Assembly: GCA_014925825.1 (NCBI GenBank)
Contig: JACGCK010000207.1
Location: 1 to 64,000 of the forward strand
Direction of reading: 5' to 3'
Source: Pholiota molesta
Lineage: Eukaryota; Basidiomycota; Agaricomycetes; Agaricales; Strophariaceae
Length of the DNA: 64,000 bases
Shown: positions 1 to 10,699 of the stretch, piece after piece
Layout of the letters: each line of letters starts with the position of its first letter
How positions within the stretch are numbered: the first letter of the stretch is position 1
Notes under the pieces: generated by a model
The model's database searches: none
What the model was told of the DNA's origin: nothing
What the model saw: only the letters and a program-made list of their open reading frames with translations
Made by a program: the position numbers and the translations under genes

Positions 1-959
1 GGCTGCTTTTATGCGTTTGGCAGCTGTCAGTCATGGCACTACAGGAATTAGAGCGACTCAGCTGGGTATCGAATACTGTGCTTTTGCGGGGTTGGAAAAT
101 ACAAGTATCTTTTGAACGATATCGTTAGCGTCGATTGTACGAAATGGTGCAGTATCGAGAAGCTAAAGAAATCAGACGCCAGCGCAAGAGAAGAGAAGGA
201 CTCGGAGATTCATTTCATGCGAACTTCGCATTGCGAGCGGGAAGGTGAATCAGATTGAAAACTCGCTCAGCGCTTGTTTGTGCTCAGATATAAAGCTTGC
301 GAAGTCTGCTTGGGGGCATATTAGATTTTGCCGGAAATTTAGCAGCGGAGTGAAGGACGCACTATAGAGATCGAGAGAATATAAAACGAGAATAAACAAA
401 ACATTTAGACCTCAGCAGCGAGCTTCGATTGCATTTCGGCTAGAAAAATCTAGCTCTTATGGGGTAGTAAAGAAGTCGTCGAATGCAATGCACGCTCGAT
501 TGACGAAGATCAATAAGTTCCCTAGGGCCGCACGGAACGGTTTATATCCAAGATCAAGATATCCGGACAGAACAAAGAACCATAAACCATCGAAATTTGT
601 GGAATTTCAGTGCATGAATGAGGTTGATGGGATTCGTTTTGTTTGAAAGTGAATGAACGAGGATTTGCTCAGGCCATGCAACTAAGTAGCACCACATCAG
701 GGCTTCTTTCCATTGACGTCTTACTACGTGCAATTTTTTGCTACTATCAAATGACCTCGGCCATAATATGAGCTAAGGCTTCGTGTAGAGTCAATGAGTA
801 ACTATACTTGATAAAGGCGTCAGTTGAAATGCAATGAAATGTTGGTAAAACCGAAGCGATACGCACTGGGTAACGTGCAGCTTTCGAAAATAGTTTAAAG
901 AGGCCTGGGATTTCTTGAGTAGATACGTAGAACTCACGGAGGCGCCATTACGCGGCTAG
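1..959. other. intergenic, no gene seen
   Basis: I see no open frame with coding character, no tRNA and no clear repeat boundary here. The sequence is moderately AT-rich. Confidence 0.5.
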
Positions 960-987
960 CAGCACCCAGTTTACATCCTCGACCCAA

Positions 988-1460
988 TCACTCATTCACC
1001 ACCTAATCAAACAGAGATCAGCATCTCAACCCACAAAACGCAAACAACACCGACCTTCAACACCCGCCTCGGCTCCTCCTGTACCACAATCTCCCTCCTC
1101 TCCTCCTCGCCCCCAAACGGAATCGGCAGCGCGCCCTCCGCGCCGTGCGCAGGCGCCGCCTTCGTGAAGTACCCCCCGTATGCATCGTCCTCGTCCTCGG
1201 CCACGGAGTACCTACTATTCGCACTCGCGGGTGGCTGTGGTTGCGGTTGCTGTTGGGGGTACGGCCGCGGATGCAAGTGCGGGTACTGCTGCTGCTGCCC
1301 AAGAAAAGCCTGATACGGTTGCTGCTGGTACTGCTGGTACCTGCCACCCGGCGGCGGCGACGGCGGTAGTTGTTCCTCATGTTCCGAGTAGCCTGCTCAT
1401 GCTCGTTCCTCTCCTTGAGGTCGTAAGCACGTAGCAGGGGTGGCGATTGAAGGTTCAAAG
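988..1460 (-). pseudogene. 3' fragment of the membrane-protein gene at 17140-19331
   Basis: This is a diverged copy of the last part of the Ser/Thr-rich membrane-protein gene. An open frame from about 1400 down to the donor at 1054 encodes a Gln/Pro-rich tail followed by the conserved blocks SRYSV, YGGY, PAHGAEG, PFGGE and EEPRRVLKV. The tiny final exon is also kept: acceptor at 1004-1003, then codons for VVNE and a stop at 990-988, against VANE in the intact gene. The transmembrane and Ser/Thr-rich exons are absent, there is no ATG in this frame, and the frame is closed by TGA just upstream. It is therefore a truncated duplicate rather than an independent gene. The blocks have diverged more than the F-box or GH131 duplicates, so the event looks older. 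Confidence 0.75.
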
Positions 1461-1632
1461 TTCACAGGACGCCTTTAAGGATTGTCGAGCTTGGTGATAG
1501 GGGACGACTGACAGCGAGGGCGGCGGGCTTCCTCACCTAGCTTAGGGATGTCATAGTCGCTGTAGAGAGGTGGGTGGTGGGTAAATTAAACAGGGAGAAC
1601 GCGCATACCTAGAGGTATTTGCACAGCACAGT

Positions 1633-3068
1633 CTTGGATACCGAGTTCCTTCGTCCTGACTCCTTTGTCCATTTGATCTGTGCTTTTCACTTCCTCCGCA
1701 TTTCCACGTCGTGTTCGTTCACCTCACGCTCGATATTACTGAAGTGGGTAGTGGCTTGAGAAGGGAGGAAAGTGGTAGTTGGCTAGGTGCAACGTGTGAA
1801 CAACGTGTGTAGGCAAAGTGAGGGCGATGTCAACCGGAGTTTGATCCAATTCTTACTCCGATCGACCGAATTAGCGCCCGTCGAGCGCCAGTGTATCTCA
1901 ACTCCGTGCACTCTTTCCTCTAACCCTGTTATTCATTTGTCACTTGGCATCTGGACAGCTTGCCGCCGCGGTGATGTTCATAGATATTATCATATGAATA
2001 AGCGATTGATGAGAATACAGCACCCTGCCTCAGAGTCATCATGAGGCTCTTGTATCGCTTATCATAAAATATGGTGATCATATCCCAATTGGCTGAGTGG
2101 TATAGACTAGCTAAAATGAGGGACTTGTGGGCGTAGAATATGCGCGCCAAAACCTCATGGACATGTCACTTGCACAAGGCGTGAACTAAGTTGCGTCGAC
2201 ATACTTACCTTATGTAGTTATGGTAGCAAATAGAAAAGATCCGGAGTGGAAGGGATCGATCATGAAAATTTAGGATACATGGTACGGTGCGCTGAAATTG
2301 ACACCTTACGACACGTACGAACTAACGATACACATTTCGGCATGCTGCTGCAAGTTTAATTTGCGATCACATCTATGATCGCGGCCAAATTCTAAATTAT
2401 TCGCAAGGGCAACGTTGGTTACATTGCCACAAGGCTCAGTTTGTAAGGTATGAAGGCGTGTCCAATATGTTTCCGCTTATTTTCAATCCTACTTGCGCGT
2501 ATCAGATGGTCTGATTTGCAGTATGTACACGTTCTTTCTAAACCATCAGCAGGAGTTCCGAGCTTGTAGTTCATTATCTGAGTGCTATTAAATTAAATGA
2601 GTGCGTTGTAAATTTAAATTCACCTATTGTCCGAAAGTCTCACTGTTCTCGTGCCCGATTGACCAAAAAAGTCGAAGAAGGCTTGTATTCGAGCACGAAG
2701 TTACTCGGCAATCTCTGCCCACCACCGCTTTAGGAGCACTGTGAACAGCAGCTGTCAATGCGGCATCCAAATGTCTGATTGCTGAATCGTGCTTTATCAA
2801 ATTTGACCCTGTTCTTAGGATCGAGCCATAACAGGACAGGTTCAGTACTCGCCCACAAATTTTGAGTCATTGACACTAAAAAACACTGCAGATATCAAAG
2901 GGAGGCGCGCTATCATTGCTGACAGAGTAACATGAGGCTTTCTGCGATATAAGGCCCGTTTCTTCGTCTGGGTAAACATCTCCTTGTCCCTTTTCTCATT
3001 TACACATTCGAATCGGATTGACCGAAACTACCCTAATCATGTCTTCATCAACATTTGACGACCTTGTC
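1633..3068. repeat. segmental duplicate A (paralogous to 10792-14375)
   Basis: This stretch aligns with 10792-11500, 11727-11789 and 13873-14375. Shared landmarks are TTGGATACCGA at the left edge, the GTAGAATATGCGCGCC block near 2134 and 11267, GATGGTCTGATTTGCAG near 2510 and 11727, and the start ATGTCTTCATCAACATTTG at 3039. Similarity stops about 30 bases into the coding region of the gene that begins at 14343, so A holds the upstream region and only the first codons. A lacks the 2.08-kb insertion present in the other copy and therefore acts as its empty site. A weaker relative of the same family lies near 22690-22860. Confidence 0.8.
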
Positions 3069-3105
3069 GCACATACCCACGTACCACAGTAACGTGCAAT
3101 GCGTT

Positions 3106-3158
3106 CCACCGACATGATACACTGTACCGTGTCATGCGGAGCCACCGAATGTCGGTGG
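3106..3158. repeat. short inverted repeat
   Basis: CCACCGACAT at 3106-3115 recurs inverted as ATGTCGGTGG at 3149-3158. A further CGGTGGAA follows at 3161-3168. It lies between the end of duplicate A and the GC-rich satellite and may mark an old element end. Confidence 0.4.
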
Positions 3159-3821
3159 GTCGGTGGAATTTGTAAACCGTATAAGGAAGGTATTTGGAGG
3201 GTGTTGATTGGCTGAGGGGCCACCACAGCCAACGACAGCACCGGAGGCAGTGGGGGGATCAGCCAGTGGTCGGGCGACCGGGAAAACGTAGGGGGGCACA
3301 GGCGCATCTAGTGAAATGCACGGGTAACCCCCGGGTCTGGGAGGTCAGACCCCAACCCTACCCGCGCAACCCGCCACCCGTGCATATGGGTATGGGTTTT
3401 GGCGGGTTTGGGTAGCGGGTTTGGCGGGTTTCGGGGGTCTCGAAACCCGCACGGGTTAGTGGCAGGGGTGAGCATGGGTAAGCTCACTCAAGCGTCTGCA
3501 TACCGCAGAGGCTGCAATTGCAGCACTCGTTGTGTATGCAGACGGCTGAGGAGCCGCCGCCATGTATTGCCGCACTCAACGCGCCACCGTTGATGCGCTC
3601 GGACTTGCCACCGCAAGTCGCGTCGTCCGCGTGGGTGGGGTGGTAGTCGCATTGCTGGGGTTGCCCTGCCGTCACGCACCTGGGTCGCTGTACTGCCCCG
3701 CCCAGGACCTCACGCCTGCCGCCATTCGCTCACCGTACCTCGCTGTGGTACCATTCCGGCGTTCGTGCGTGGTGCTGGTCGTCCATCTGTCTCCGTCTGT
3801 CATGGCCGTCATCCGTTGTCC

Positions 3822-4036
3822 TCGCGCTGATCGTCGTCCTCGCGCTCTCCGTCGTCCTCGCGCTCTCCGTCCTCGCGCTCTCCGTCGTCCTGGCGCTCTC
3901 CGTCGTCCTTGCACTCTCCGTCGTCCTCGCACTCTCCGTCGTCCTCGCGCTCTCCGTGGTTTGCGCGCTGCCCATCATCGTCCTCGTGCTGTCCGTTGTC
4001 CTCGCGCTGCCCGTCGTCCTCGCGCTTGTCCGTCAG
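3822..4036. repeat. CGTCGTCCTCGCGCTCTC minisatellite
   Basis: About a dozen imperfect copies of a 15-18-base unit based on GTCGTCCTCGCGCTCTCC lie inside the hAT-like element. All six frames give low-complexity peptides (Arg/Pro or Glu/Asp), so the apparent ORFs are by-products. A related GACGG/GACAGTGG tract lies at about 60810-60940. Confidence 0.75.
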
Positions 4037-4170
4037 GATGTGCTCTATTGTTGTTCTTCGCACCTACGGGGCGCTTGGGGTGTTCGTATCCCCGCTGCGT
4101 GAAGCACGAGAGCCGGCCCACATCCCTCATTGGAGGGAGGGGCACGCGGCCATGAAGAAGAATGGTTAGA

Positions 4171-4206
4171 AACCGAAATCAACGAAACAACTTCGTTGAT
4201 TTCGAT
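4171..4206. repeat. perfect 12-bp hairpin
   Basis: GAAATCAACGAA and TTCGTTGATTTC flank a 5-base loop ACAAC, just inside the right subterminal region of the hAT-like element. Confidence 0.5.
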
Positions 4207-5029
4207 TTCAATCTCCGCTTGATTCGATCGGCATTGGGCGGCCGCCCACCCGCCGACCCGCGCTACGGGTACGGGTTAAGGCCGGGTGAGGAAAGTCAGA
4301 CCCCAACCCGTACCCGCCAAAACCCCGGCCAAAACCCGCGCGGGTCTTCAAACCCGTGCCATACACTAGGCGCATCTGGGAGCAGATCAAGGACCGGGTG
4401 CAGGTAGGGTGCCACAGCCAAAAAAAAAATCGCCGGCCACCTGGGACCGAGCGCCACAGCGGCAGCACCGCGGGGGAGCGGGGATCAGCCAGTGGTCGGG
4501 CGACCGGGAAAACGCAGGGGGGCACATCTGGGGAGCAGATCGAGCACCGGGTGCAGGTAGGGTCCCACAGCCAAAAACAAAATTGCCGGCCACCTGCGAC
4601 CGAGCGTTCGAAAATTCACAAAAAAGCGCTGGCCACATTGTAGCGTAAATTGCCAGCCACCTGGGACCGAGCATTTGAAAATTCACACAAAAGTGCCGGC
4701 CACATCTGGGGAGCAGATCGAGCACCGGGCGCAGGTGGGGTGCCACCACCACAAAAGAAATCGCCGGCCACCTGGGACCGAGCATCTGAAAATTCATAAA
4801 AAAGCGCCGGCCCCATTGTAGTGAGCGTCGGAAAATTAGTGAAAAAGAAATCACCGGCCATCTGGGACGAGCATTCGAAAATTCACAAAAAATTGCCGGC
4901 CACCTAGGACTGAGCGTTTGTAAATTCACAAAAAAGTGCTGGCCACATTGTAGCATAAATTGCCGGCCACCTAGGACTGAGCATTTGTAAATTCACAAAA
5001 AAGTGCTGGCCACATTGTAGCATAAATTG

Positions 5030-5535
5030 CCGGCCACCTGGGACCGAGCGTCTGAAAATTCACCAAAAAGTGCCGGCCACATTGTAGCGAGCGTCCAAAA
5101 ATTAGTGCTCCAACCGAAAAAGAGCTGCATCATGGCTTGTCAGCCATCATCCTTCTCCACACCAGTGTCTCAAGCAGGCAACACTACCGAGAGCAATCTA
5201 CTTCCCACAAGACCATGAAAATGCAGGAGGCATGGGCACATGTGGGTAGCGGATCGAGCACTGAAATTTCACAAAACAATCGCCGGCCACCTGGGACCGA
5301 GCATCTGAAAATTCACCAAAAAGTGCCGGCCACATTGTAGCGAGCGTCCAAAAATTAGTGCTCCAACCGAAAAAGAGCTGCATCATGGCTTGTCAGCCAT
5401 CATCCTTCTCCACACCAGTGTCTCAAGCAGGCAACACTACCGAGAGCAATTTACTTCCCATGAGACCATGAAAATGCAGGGGGCGTGGGCACATGTGGGT
5501 AGCGGATCGAGCACTGAAATTTCACAAAACAATCG
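5030..5535. repeat. 253-bp tandem duplication inside the satellite
   Basis: The block 5030-5282 is repeated almost base for base at 5283-5535. Landmarks at constant 253-base spacing include ATTAGTGCTCCAACCG (5101 and 5354), the CATCATGGCTTGTCAGCC segment and GGTAGCGGATCGAGCACTG. High similarity suggests a recent duplication. Confidence 0.85.
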
Positions 5536-5799
5536 CCGGCCACATTGTAGAGTAAATCGCCGGCCACCTGGGACCGAGTGTGTGAAAGCTATGACCGAAA
5601 AAGAAAATCGGCGGCCAGCTGGGACCGAGTGTCTCAAAATTCGTCAAAAGCGCCGGCCACATTGTAGCAAGCATTTGAAAATTAGTGCTGCTCCCAAAAA
5701 ATGCAAAATCGCCGGCCATCAATGCGCCTGACCATGCCGCGGGTGGGCATAAAGGATGCTCTATGGGCACATAATGAGGCACTACCAGAAGTGCCCATA

Positions 5800-5914
5800 T
5801 GGTGTAGTGGTTAAGTGTCCACTGTACTACCAATGCGCATTCCTCCTGCAAAAACAGTTGCAACATACTAGAGTACTAGTATGTCGGAACTGTTTTTGCA
5901 GGGAAAATGTGCAT
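5800..5914 (+). other. A-box-like motif followed by a long hairpin
   Basis: TGGTGTAGTGG at 5800-5810 matches the RNA polymerase III A-box consensus TRGYNNARNGG, and TTAAGTG follows as in a tRNA D-arm. Beginning 22 bases later, 5833-5914 folds back on itself. The arms are about 39 bases long with few mismatches and include CCTGCAAAAACAGTT paired with AACTGTTTTTGCAGG; the loop is AGTA within CATACTAG-AGTA-CTAGTATG. A degenerate B-box-like GGTTCAGTTCT follows at about 5915. No cloverleaf can be drawn. It may be a small tRNA-like or SINE-like unit, or a miniature inverted-repeat element. Confidence 0.45.
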
Positions 5915-6500
5915 GGTTCAGTTCTCTTGCTTTACACGCACAACTCAGGTCTATAAAATCGATGCACTCAGCTACACAAATTATCCTGGGACCAAGGCAT
6001 CTGGAAATTAGTGGCATGACCGAAAAAAGCAAATCACCAAAATGAAAAACTCGCCGGCCACTGTGCCCAAGCGTCTGAAAATGACTCCGGCACCAAAGAA
6101 GCAGATTCCAGAATGAAAACATACGCCGAGCATCTCAAAATGAATATGGTGACTGAAATGTGCAAGTGTATAGATAGTCCATGGACATGTGGGAGGTCGA
6201 CATAATGCGCACAGGGGTTACTTCAGAAGCAAGGATATCAAAACTCACCGGTGACTACTTAGTGGTGGAGAAGTGAATGAGCTCGGAACAAAATATGTGA
6301 AATAACTGGTATCCGGGGAAATGTTCAGCGAGGAATGCAAGCGTTGATTCAATGGGATCAATACATAACGATCGGTTACCGGTGCAAACATTGTCGGTTA
6401 CCGGTGCATGTTGTGACTGGCGGTTGGCTTCCCCATTATAGAGGATTGCACATACGAAGCCAAAATACCATTGCCTGAACCTATCTATCTACCTATGTGT
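5915..6500. other. intergenic with satellite remnants
   Basis: Scattered GCCGGCCA and GCATCTGAAAAT pieces of the satellite continue to about 6130. Beyond that I see no gene, only a GGTTACCGGTGCA doublet near 6374 and 6397. Confidence 0.4.
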
Positions 6501-6502
6501 AC

Positions 6503-7152
6503 TCACTCGCTTTCCATGTTTTCTTCGCCCTCAGATTGTGTCAACATCCCATGGGCACCAACATCCGAGTCATAGTCCGGCTCTTCGAATACTGCATGGT
6601 CAAGGAAATCGAAATCGGCTTCGACAACTGGACGTGACAGAGTAATGCGACCCGGTGTAATCGGTCTGCTGAGGGAAACAGCTTCTTCTTCAGATTCCGT
6701 GTCGTCGTCGGTATCTGTCCCCTCATCCACCAATCCATTCCCATTAGAAGGTTCATCATCATCACTAGCTTCTTCTTCATAATCCTCGTCACTTTCAAGA
6801 TCTGATGCACCTTCCTGCCCACGATGTGCAAGGACATCCGATGCAACCTTGGTGGAGGGTTGAATCACCGGCGACATGTTGGGTGCTTGGTGTTCTGATG
6901 CATTCCCAAACATCTGGAGCGATCGCTCGGCAAGATCCGTGGGCAGCACACTGGGTTGATCTCCAAACATCTGGAGCCATTCATCGGCACGCTGCGCGGG
7001 GTGAATTGCCGGCGACACACTTGGTTCCGGGCTTTGTGAGGGAACTCCACACATCTCGAGCCATTGATTGGCATGCTCCTTGGGCTGAATTGCCGGCGAC
7101 ACATGTTCTGGGCTTTTTGAGGGGCCCCCAAACATCTCAAGCCATTGCTCAG
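6503..7152 (-). CDS. acidic protein fragment with four WLxMFG repeats
   Basis: An open frame on the minus strand encodes four imperfect ~28-residue repeats, each starting (E/Q)WL(E/Q)M(F/C)G, or SLQMFG in the last, and ending in SPxIxP. A strongly acidic Asp/Glu/Ser segment follows. It begins after a good acceptor (TTTTTATTTTTACAG, ending 7153). It ends at a TGA that overlaps a perfect donor GTGAGT, so further exons may lie downstream. The frame is also open upstream through the acceptor into the truncated GH131 exon 5 without a stop. I do not recognise the family. It could be the remains of a separate gene joined to GH131 by the duplication breakpoint near 7190. Confidence 0.45.
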
Positions 7153-7223
7153 CTGTAAAAATAAAAACACATGTTAACATGACGCAAGGCAAATGGAAAA
7201 TTTGGAGAAATGTGATAACGCAC

Positions 7224-8172
7224 TTCGTTGTCCAACCTATAGTCATGGCAAAATTATGCCATACATCGAATTCGAAAGGCGTTTGGAAGAACGTTGTTTC
7301 AGGGCTATTCGCTTGCAGTCCGGCTAGGCGGAGTGTCTTGGGGTCGTGGACTGTTGGATCGAAGGACCGGTTGAATGGTGTTCCCGTGAGGAAGGTAAAC
7401 TGCGAAGTGCTGAAATCAGCCGTTTCATGCCATCCAGGCTATTTGGTCAGGTTTTGTGGAAGAAGTTAAGTTATCTCGCATGGATTTAAATGGAGAATCG
7501 CACGTACGTGATATTCATGCGAGAAATTCAATGGGCGTAGGGGGTCATTCCGGATTGACCAATGGAACGTAGTCGTCCCTTGTACGGTGATGTCGCTCCC
7601 ATTGTTCGTGGCGGGTATGAGCTCTGACCGCCTGAACCCAACCTGCGGTTCTGGTGGATCTCCGCCAGGCAAAAATATGGATTGATCACTTGTAGTTAGA
7701 ATTTTCAATGAGAAAGCTGTATCGTTTACTAAATGTATACAAATATATGGTACTCACTTTATTGTGACTTCAACGGGTTTGGCCGATTTCGGAATGTCAA
7801 ACTTGTCGAAAGGAAAATTGGAATTCAGTCAGTAGATGGTGATGGTAATACAGCGATTAATCACCATAGAAGGCGGAATTCCCTCGGGAAAATTGATGAT
7901 TTCTGCCCAAGTCTGATCTGAAAAATTCTTGTCTATCAATTCGAATTTCCGTTACCTGGGTAGGAGTATTTACTTTGCCCATGCACGAACTGATGGTCGA
8001 AAATACTCGAATTTTTATCGAAATCAGCAGGGGTCATTTTTTGTGGAACCCGTCCGTCGAAGAGCAAAGTGCATTCTGTGCCAAGTGCATCGCCGCTGGT
8101 AGCCGAAGAAGCCGCGAGAATGGTGTTTATGATAGAGAACGAAACAACAAGTTGGAAAGTGAGAGTCTTCAT
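7224..8172 (-). pseudogene. GH131 beta-glucanase, truncated copy lacking the last exon
   Basis: Five exons read in frame on the minus strand: 8172-7974, 7917-7865, 7801-7758, 7688-7508 and 7438-7224. Each has the same length and phase as in the intact paralogue at 48248-49483. They encode a signal peptide of about 20 residues, then LLFDGRVPQKMTPADFD, the VGFRRSELIPA motif, LNFSHEYH and WHETADFSTSQF, all typical of the GH131 catalytic domain (secreted beta-1,3/1,4-glucan hydrolase). Exon 6, with the last ~81 codons, is missing: homology ends inside intron 5 near 7190. Splicing to the next acceptor at 7153 gives an immediate stop (231 residues). Retaining the intron gives a 470-residue in-frame fusion with the acidic repeat ORF. 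The missing segment belongs to the beta-jelly-roll core, so the product is probably inactive. Confidence 0.8.
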
Positions 8173-9203
8173 TTTTTTTTGTCCGGTGGCTAGATTCAGA
8201 AGAGGAACGTAACGATGCAAGGAATCGACTGTCCCGATGACAGCTACTTATGCAAATACTGGTGTTTTTGACGGTGAAACCTCGTCGAATTGGATTATTT
8301 CCTGAGAGAATTTTGCAGAAAACCAGCAAGATCAAATGGACTCGTGATTATTCTTCGAGGGTAGAGCGCACATCTCATGAAGAAGCCATTGGACCACGAT
8401 ATCGAAATATTAATACCTACACCTCAAGCAGATCTTAACTTAGAACGCTGACTTAATTATAGGCAGCGCAAAGGTGCTTGAGAGCACACAACAAACACTT
8501 CACCAAATAAAATTATTAGCCCGTGTTCCACGAGAATTAGCGCGGCCTGAAGCGCGTGGGGAGGCATATTGCCTTCAACGTTCGATACAACAACGATACA
8601 AATATGGATGATCTGTAAATGATGGTGCTTGGATGGTACATCTTCTGATAATGTTTTGGGACATTTTCGCATGCTTTGGGTGGTTCCATGCATGTAAGTA
8701 TTTTTTATAACATAAGATTGGTGGACCGTCAATATGGTACAGCGCTGTTGCGACTTGGTTGCAACTTGGTTGCGAGTCTGCGACGCGTGAGTTGAAAGGT
8801 AGAAGAGGAGCGATGAATTACATAATATTTTCTCATCACCAGCATATGTCGGCCACGCAGCGGCCCAAACAGTTCCTACACTTGACACTCTTCCTCATCA
8901 GAACAACACAAATGCAATGGAGATCGTTCTGTATCTGGGATCTACACAGGAGGTTGATTCCCTACTGTGGAAAGCCCCGAAAACTCATTTACCGAGGGAT
9001 ATGGCTTAAGTATCCGGAGCTTTGAAGGTTCCACGGACATCAACGGTTACAAGACAATCTACTAGGGAAACAAGAGGGCAACATCGCTACTCTGGGCATC
9101 TATACGAGGTCAATCTTCGCTTCATCGTACTGTCTATATTTGCGTTCATCCATCTGACACTTCACATTTTAGATAAAGTGCGATTCGATCCATCAGCCCG
9201 CCA
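8173..9203. promoter_or_regulatory. divergent intergenic region between GH131 and F-box genes
   Basis: The ~1.03-kb region separates two divergently transcribed genes and is kept in the inverted copy (47209-48247, 1039 bp). It must contain both promoters. I cannot assign individual sites. Several small ORFs here are not conserved in frame between the two copies. Confidence 0.6.
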
Positions 9204-10699
9204 ATGAGGCACCTAAAATTCTCCCTGCCATCCCGCAACTCTGCATCTTTCTCATCTTCGACTCCTTTTATCGAACGAAACTACGGCATTCCTTGGAGCC
9301 TTGAAGACTCTAATCAACGCTCTATGACTCAATCCACGCTACCTCAGGAGCTCATTGAAGGCATCATCGACGAACTGGGTCAAGATAACGAAGTAGAAAC
9401 ACTAAAACACTGCTCGCTTGTGTCCCATGCCTTCGTCTTCCAGTCCCAGAAGTACTTGTTTCGCGCCATCGACCTCGACCGTCGTTTACCAAGAAAGAAG
9501 TACTACCAACGCTTTCACCGCCTGATAGGCACTCGCCCTCATCTCGGCTCTCATGTTCGCGAGCTACGACTCGGTGACAATGGCGAGGATGACTTCGATG
9601 GTACTGGTGCCGACGTCTCCTGGATTACAAGCACCAAGACCCTACCTCACACCCTCCAACTTCTTCCTCGCCTCGAATCCTTTTCTCTCAGCTTCAACTC
9701 AGAGCTCACGTCATGGAAGGGCCTCCCAGCCGACTTGCGAAGCTCCATCGGTCGCCTGTTCCGGTTACCCACCCTTCATATTGTCTCCCTCGAGTTCGTT
9801 ACTGCGTTCCCGCCACAGCTCCTCATGTCGCTTGGGCAGATGTGCACGCTCAGCCTTTCATGCGTCGAAGTCGATCCCACGGCCCCATTACCCATCGACA
9901 CCGAGTACATGAAGTCTCGCTGGGGGATGCAGTTGCAGAACCTATTCCTCCGCGGTACCTCGCCAGTCACGATTTCCGTCATCGCCAAAGCACTCGGTTC
10001 TGCTACCTGGCCTACTTTACGCCGCCTCGCAGTTACGCCGACGTTTGAGAGCGGCTTCTCTGAGTCTATAGGCGAACTCATCAAACAGAGCGGCGAAAAT
10101 CTGCAGACTTTCGAGTGGTTGCCCTCGATCCATTTTGGTAAGCCTATCCTTTGGTCGCTCCTATCTTCACTTGCTTCTATGATTCGTACCGCCATTCGGT
10201 TACTTGCGGTCTTCCACCTATTTTTGCGCGCCTTCCATTCTATTTCAATGCCGCGACGTTCCCACTGACTGACTGCATCACCCCAGCCTCCTCCGCTGGC
10301 CCCATCCACATCGCTTCCTTACCCCAGCTGCGCCACCTCCGGTTCGCCGTGAGCTTCCGCAGATCCCACGCGAACGGCCCCTTCCCAGAAGTGCTCCCCC
10401 TGCTCGGCCAGCTCGCGCACGCGCCCAACGCCATCGAATCGATCATCCTCGACTGCCACTGCGTGCGCGTGGGGCAAGAGAAAATCGCCGCGGAGTGGCG
10501 CCCGGTCGACAGAGTGCTGTCGAAGCCGGCGTTTGAAGGGCTCAGGCAGCTTCGGGTACGCTTGTCGACCAGCACGACGTCGGCGGTGGAGCGCCACAAG
10601 TTTACGATTGCGTTCCAGGATCTGCTGCCGATGCTGCAGAGCAAGGGTGCAGTGATCTCCGTTACGACGTTGGCGGATATCCCGGCTTGGTGTGATTGA
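9204..10699 (+). CDS. F-box protein, left paralogue
   Basis: Two exons, 9204-10137 and 10287-10699, joined at a phase-1 GT-AG intron of 149 bp, give 448 residues from the first ATG. A second ATG (residue 41, at 9324) directly precedes the F-box-like segment LPQELIEGIIDELGQDNEVE followed by LKHCSLVSHAFV, and may be the true start. The remainder is a leucine-rich, solenoid-like region with no recognisable catalytic motif. F-box proteins of this type serve as substrate receptors of SCF ubiquitin ligases by binding Skp1, and mushrooms carry hundreds of lineage-specific copies. The paralogue at 45715-47208 is nearly identical over its full length. Both frames are intact, so either may be functional. 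The substrate cannot be predicted. Confidence 0.85.

Larger units (their letters stand above)
3301..4376. mobile_element. non-autonomous hAT-like transposon with 8-bp target duplication
   Basis: The element spans 3309-4368 (1060 bp). Its 17-bp ends are TAGTGAAATGCACGGGT at the left and, read inverted at the right, TAGTGTATGGCACGGGT (14 of 17 match). The TAGTG start fits the hAT terminal consensus YARNG. It is flanked on both sides by GGCGCATC (3301-3308 and 4369-4376), the 8-bp duplication expected of hAT. A paralogous empty site lies at about 4505-4525, where GGGGGGCACATCTGGGGAGC runs on without the insert. Subterminal regions are rich in ACCCG/CGGGT motifs. The interior has no transposase frame and carries a GTCGTCCTCGCGCTCTCC minisatellite, so the copy must be non-autonomous. 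Confidence 0.85.
3191..5745. repeat. GCCGGCCAC satellite, imperfect tandem repeats
   Basis: The core GCCGGCCACCTGGGACCGAG followed by an A-rich spacer (AAAATTCACAAAAAA) recurs many times between about 4420 and 5720. It alternates with GCCGGCCACATTGTAGCG. A longer module, CAGTGGTCGGGCGACCGGGA followed by a GCAGATC-containing stretch, occurs at about 3264 and 4491. Unit length varies, roughly 50-130 bases. No open frame across it looks coding. The array is interrupted by the hAT-like element at 3309-4368. Confidence 0.8.

Noticed and set aside
4370..5745. CRISPR-like array
   Set aside because: Regular GCCGGCCAC repeats are separated by similar, not unique, spacers, and the genome is clearly fungal. 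It is a satellite.
6503..7152. KDZ-transposase-associated cysteine-cluster protein
   Set aside because: The acidic repeat ORF lies near mobile sequence, but it has almost no cysteines and no KDZ motif.
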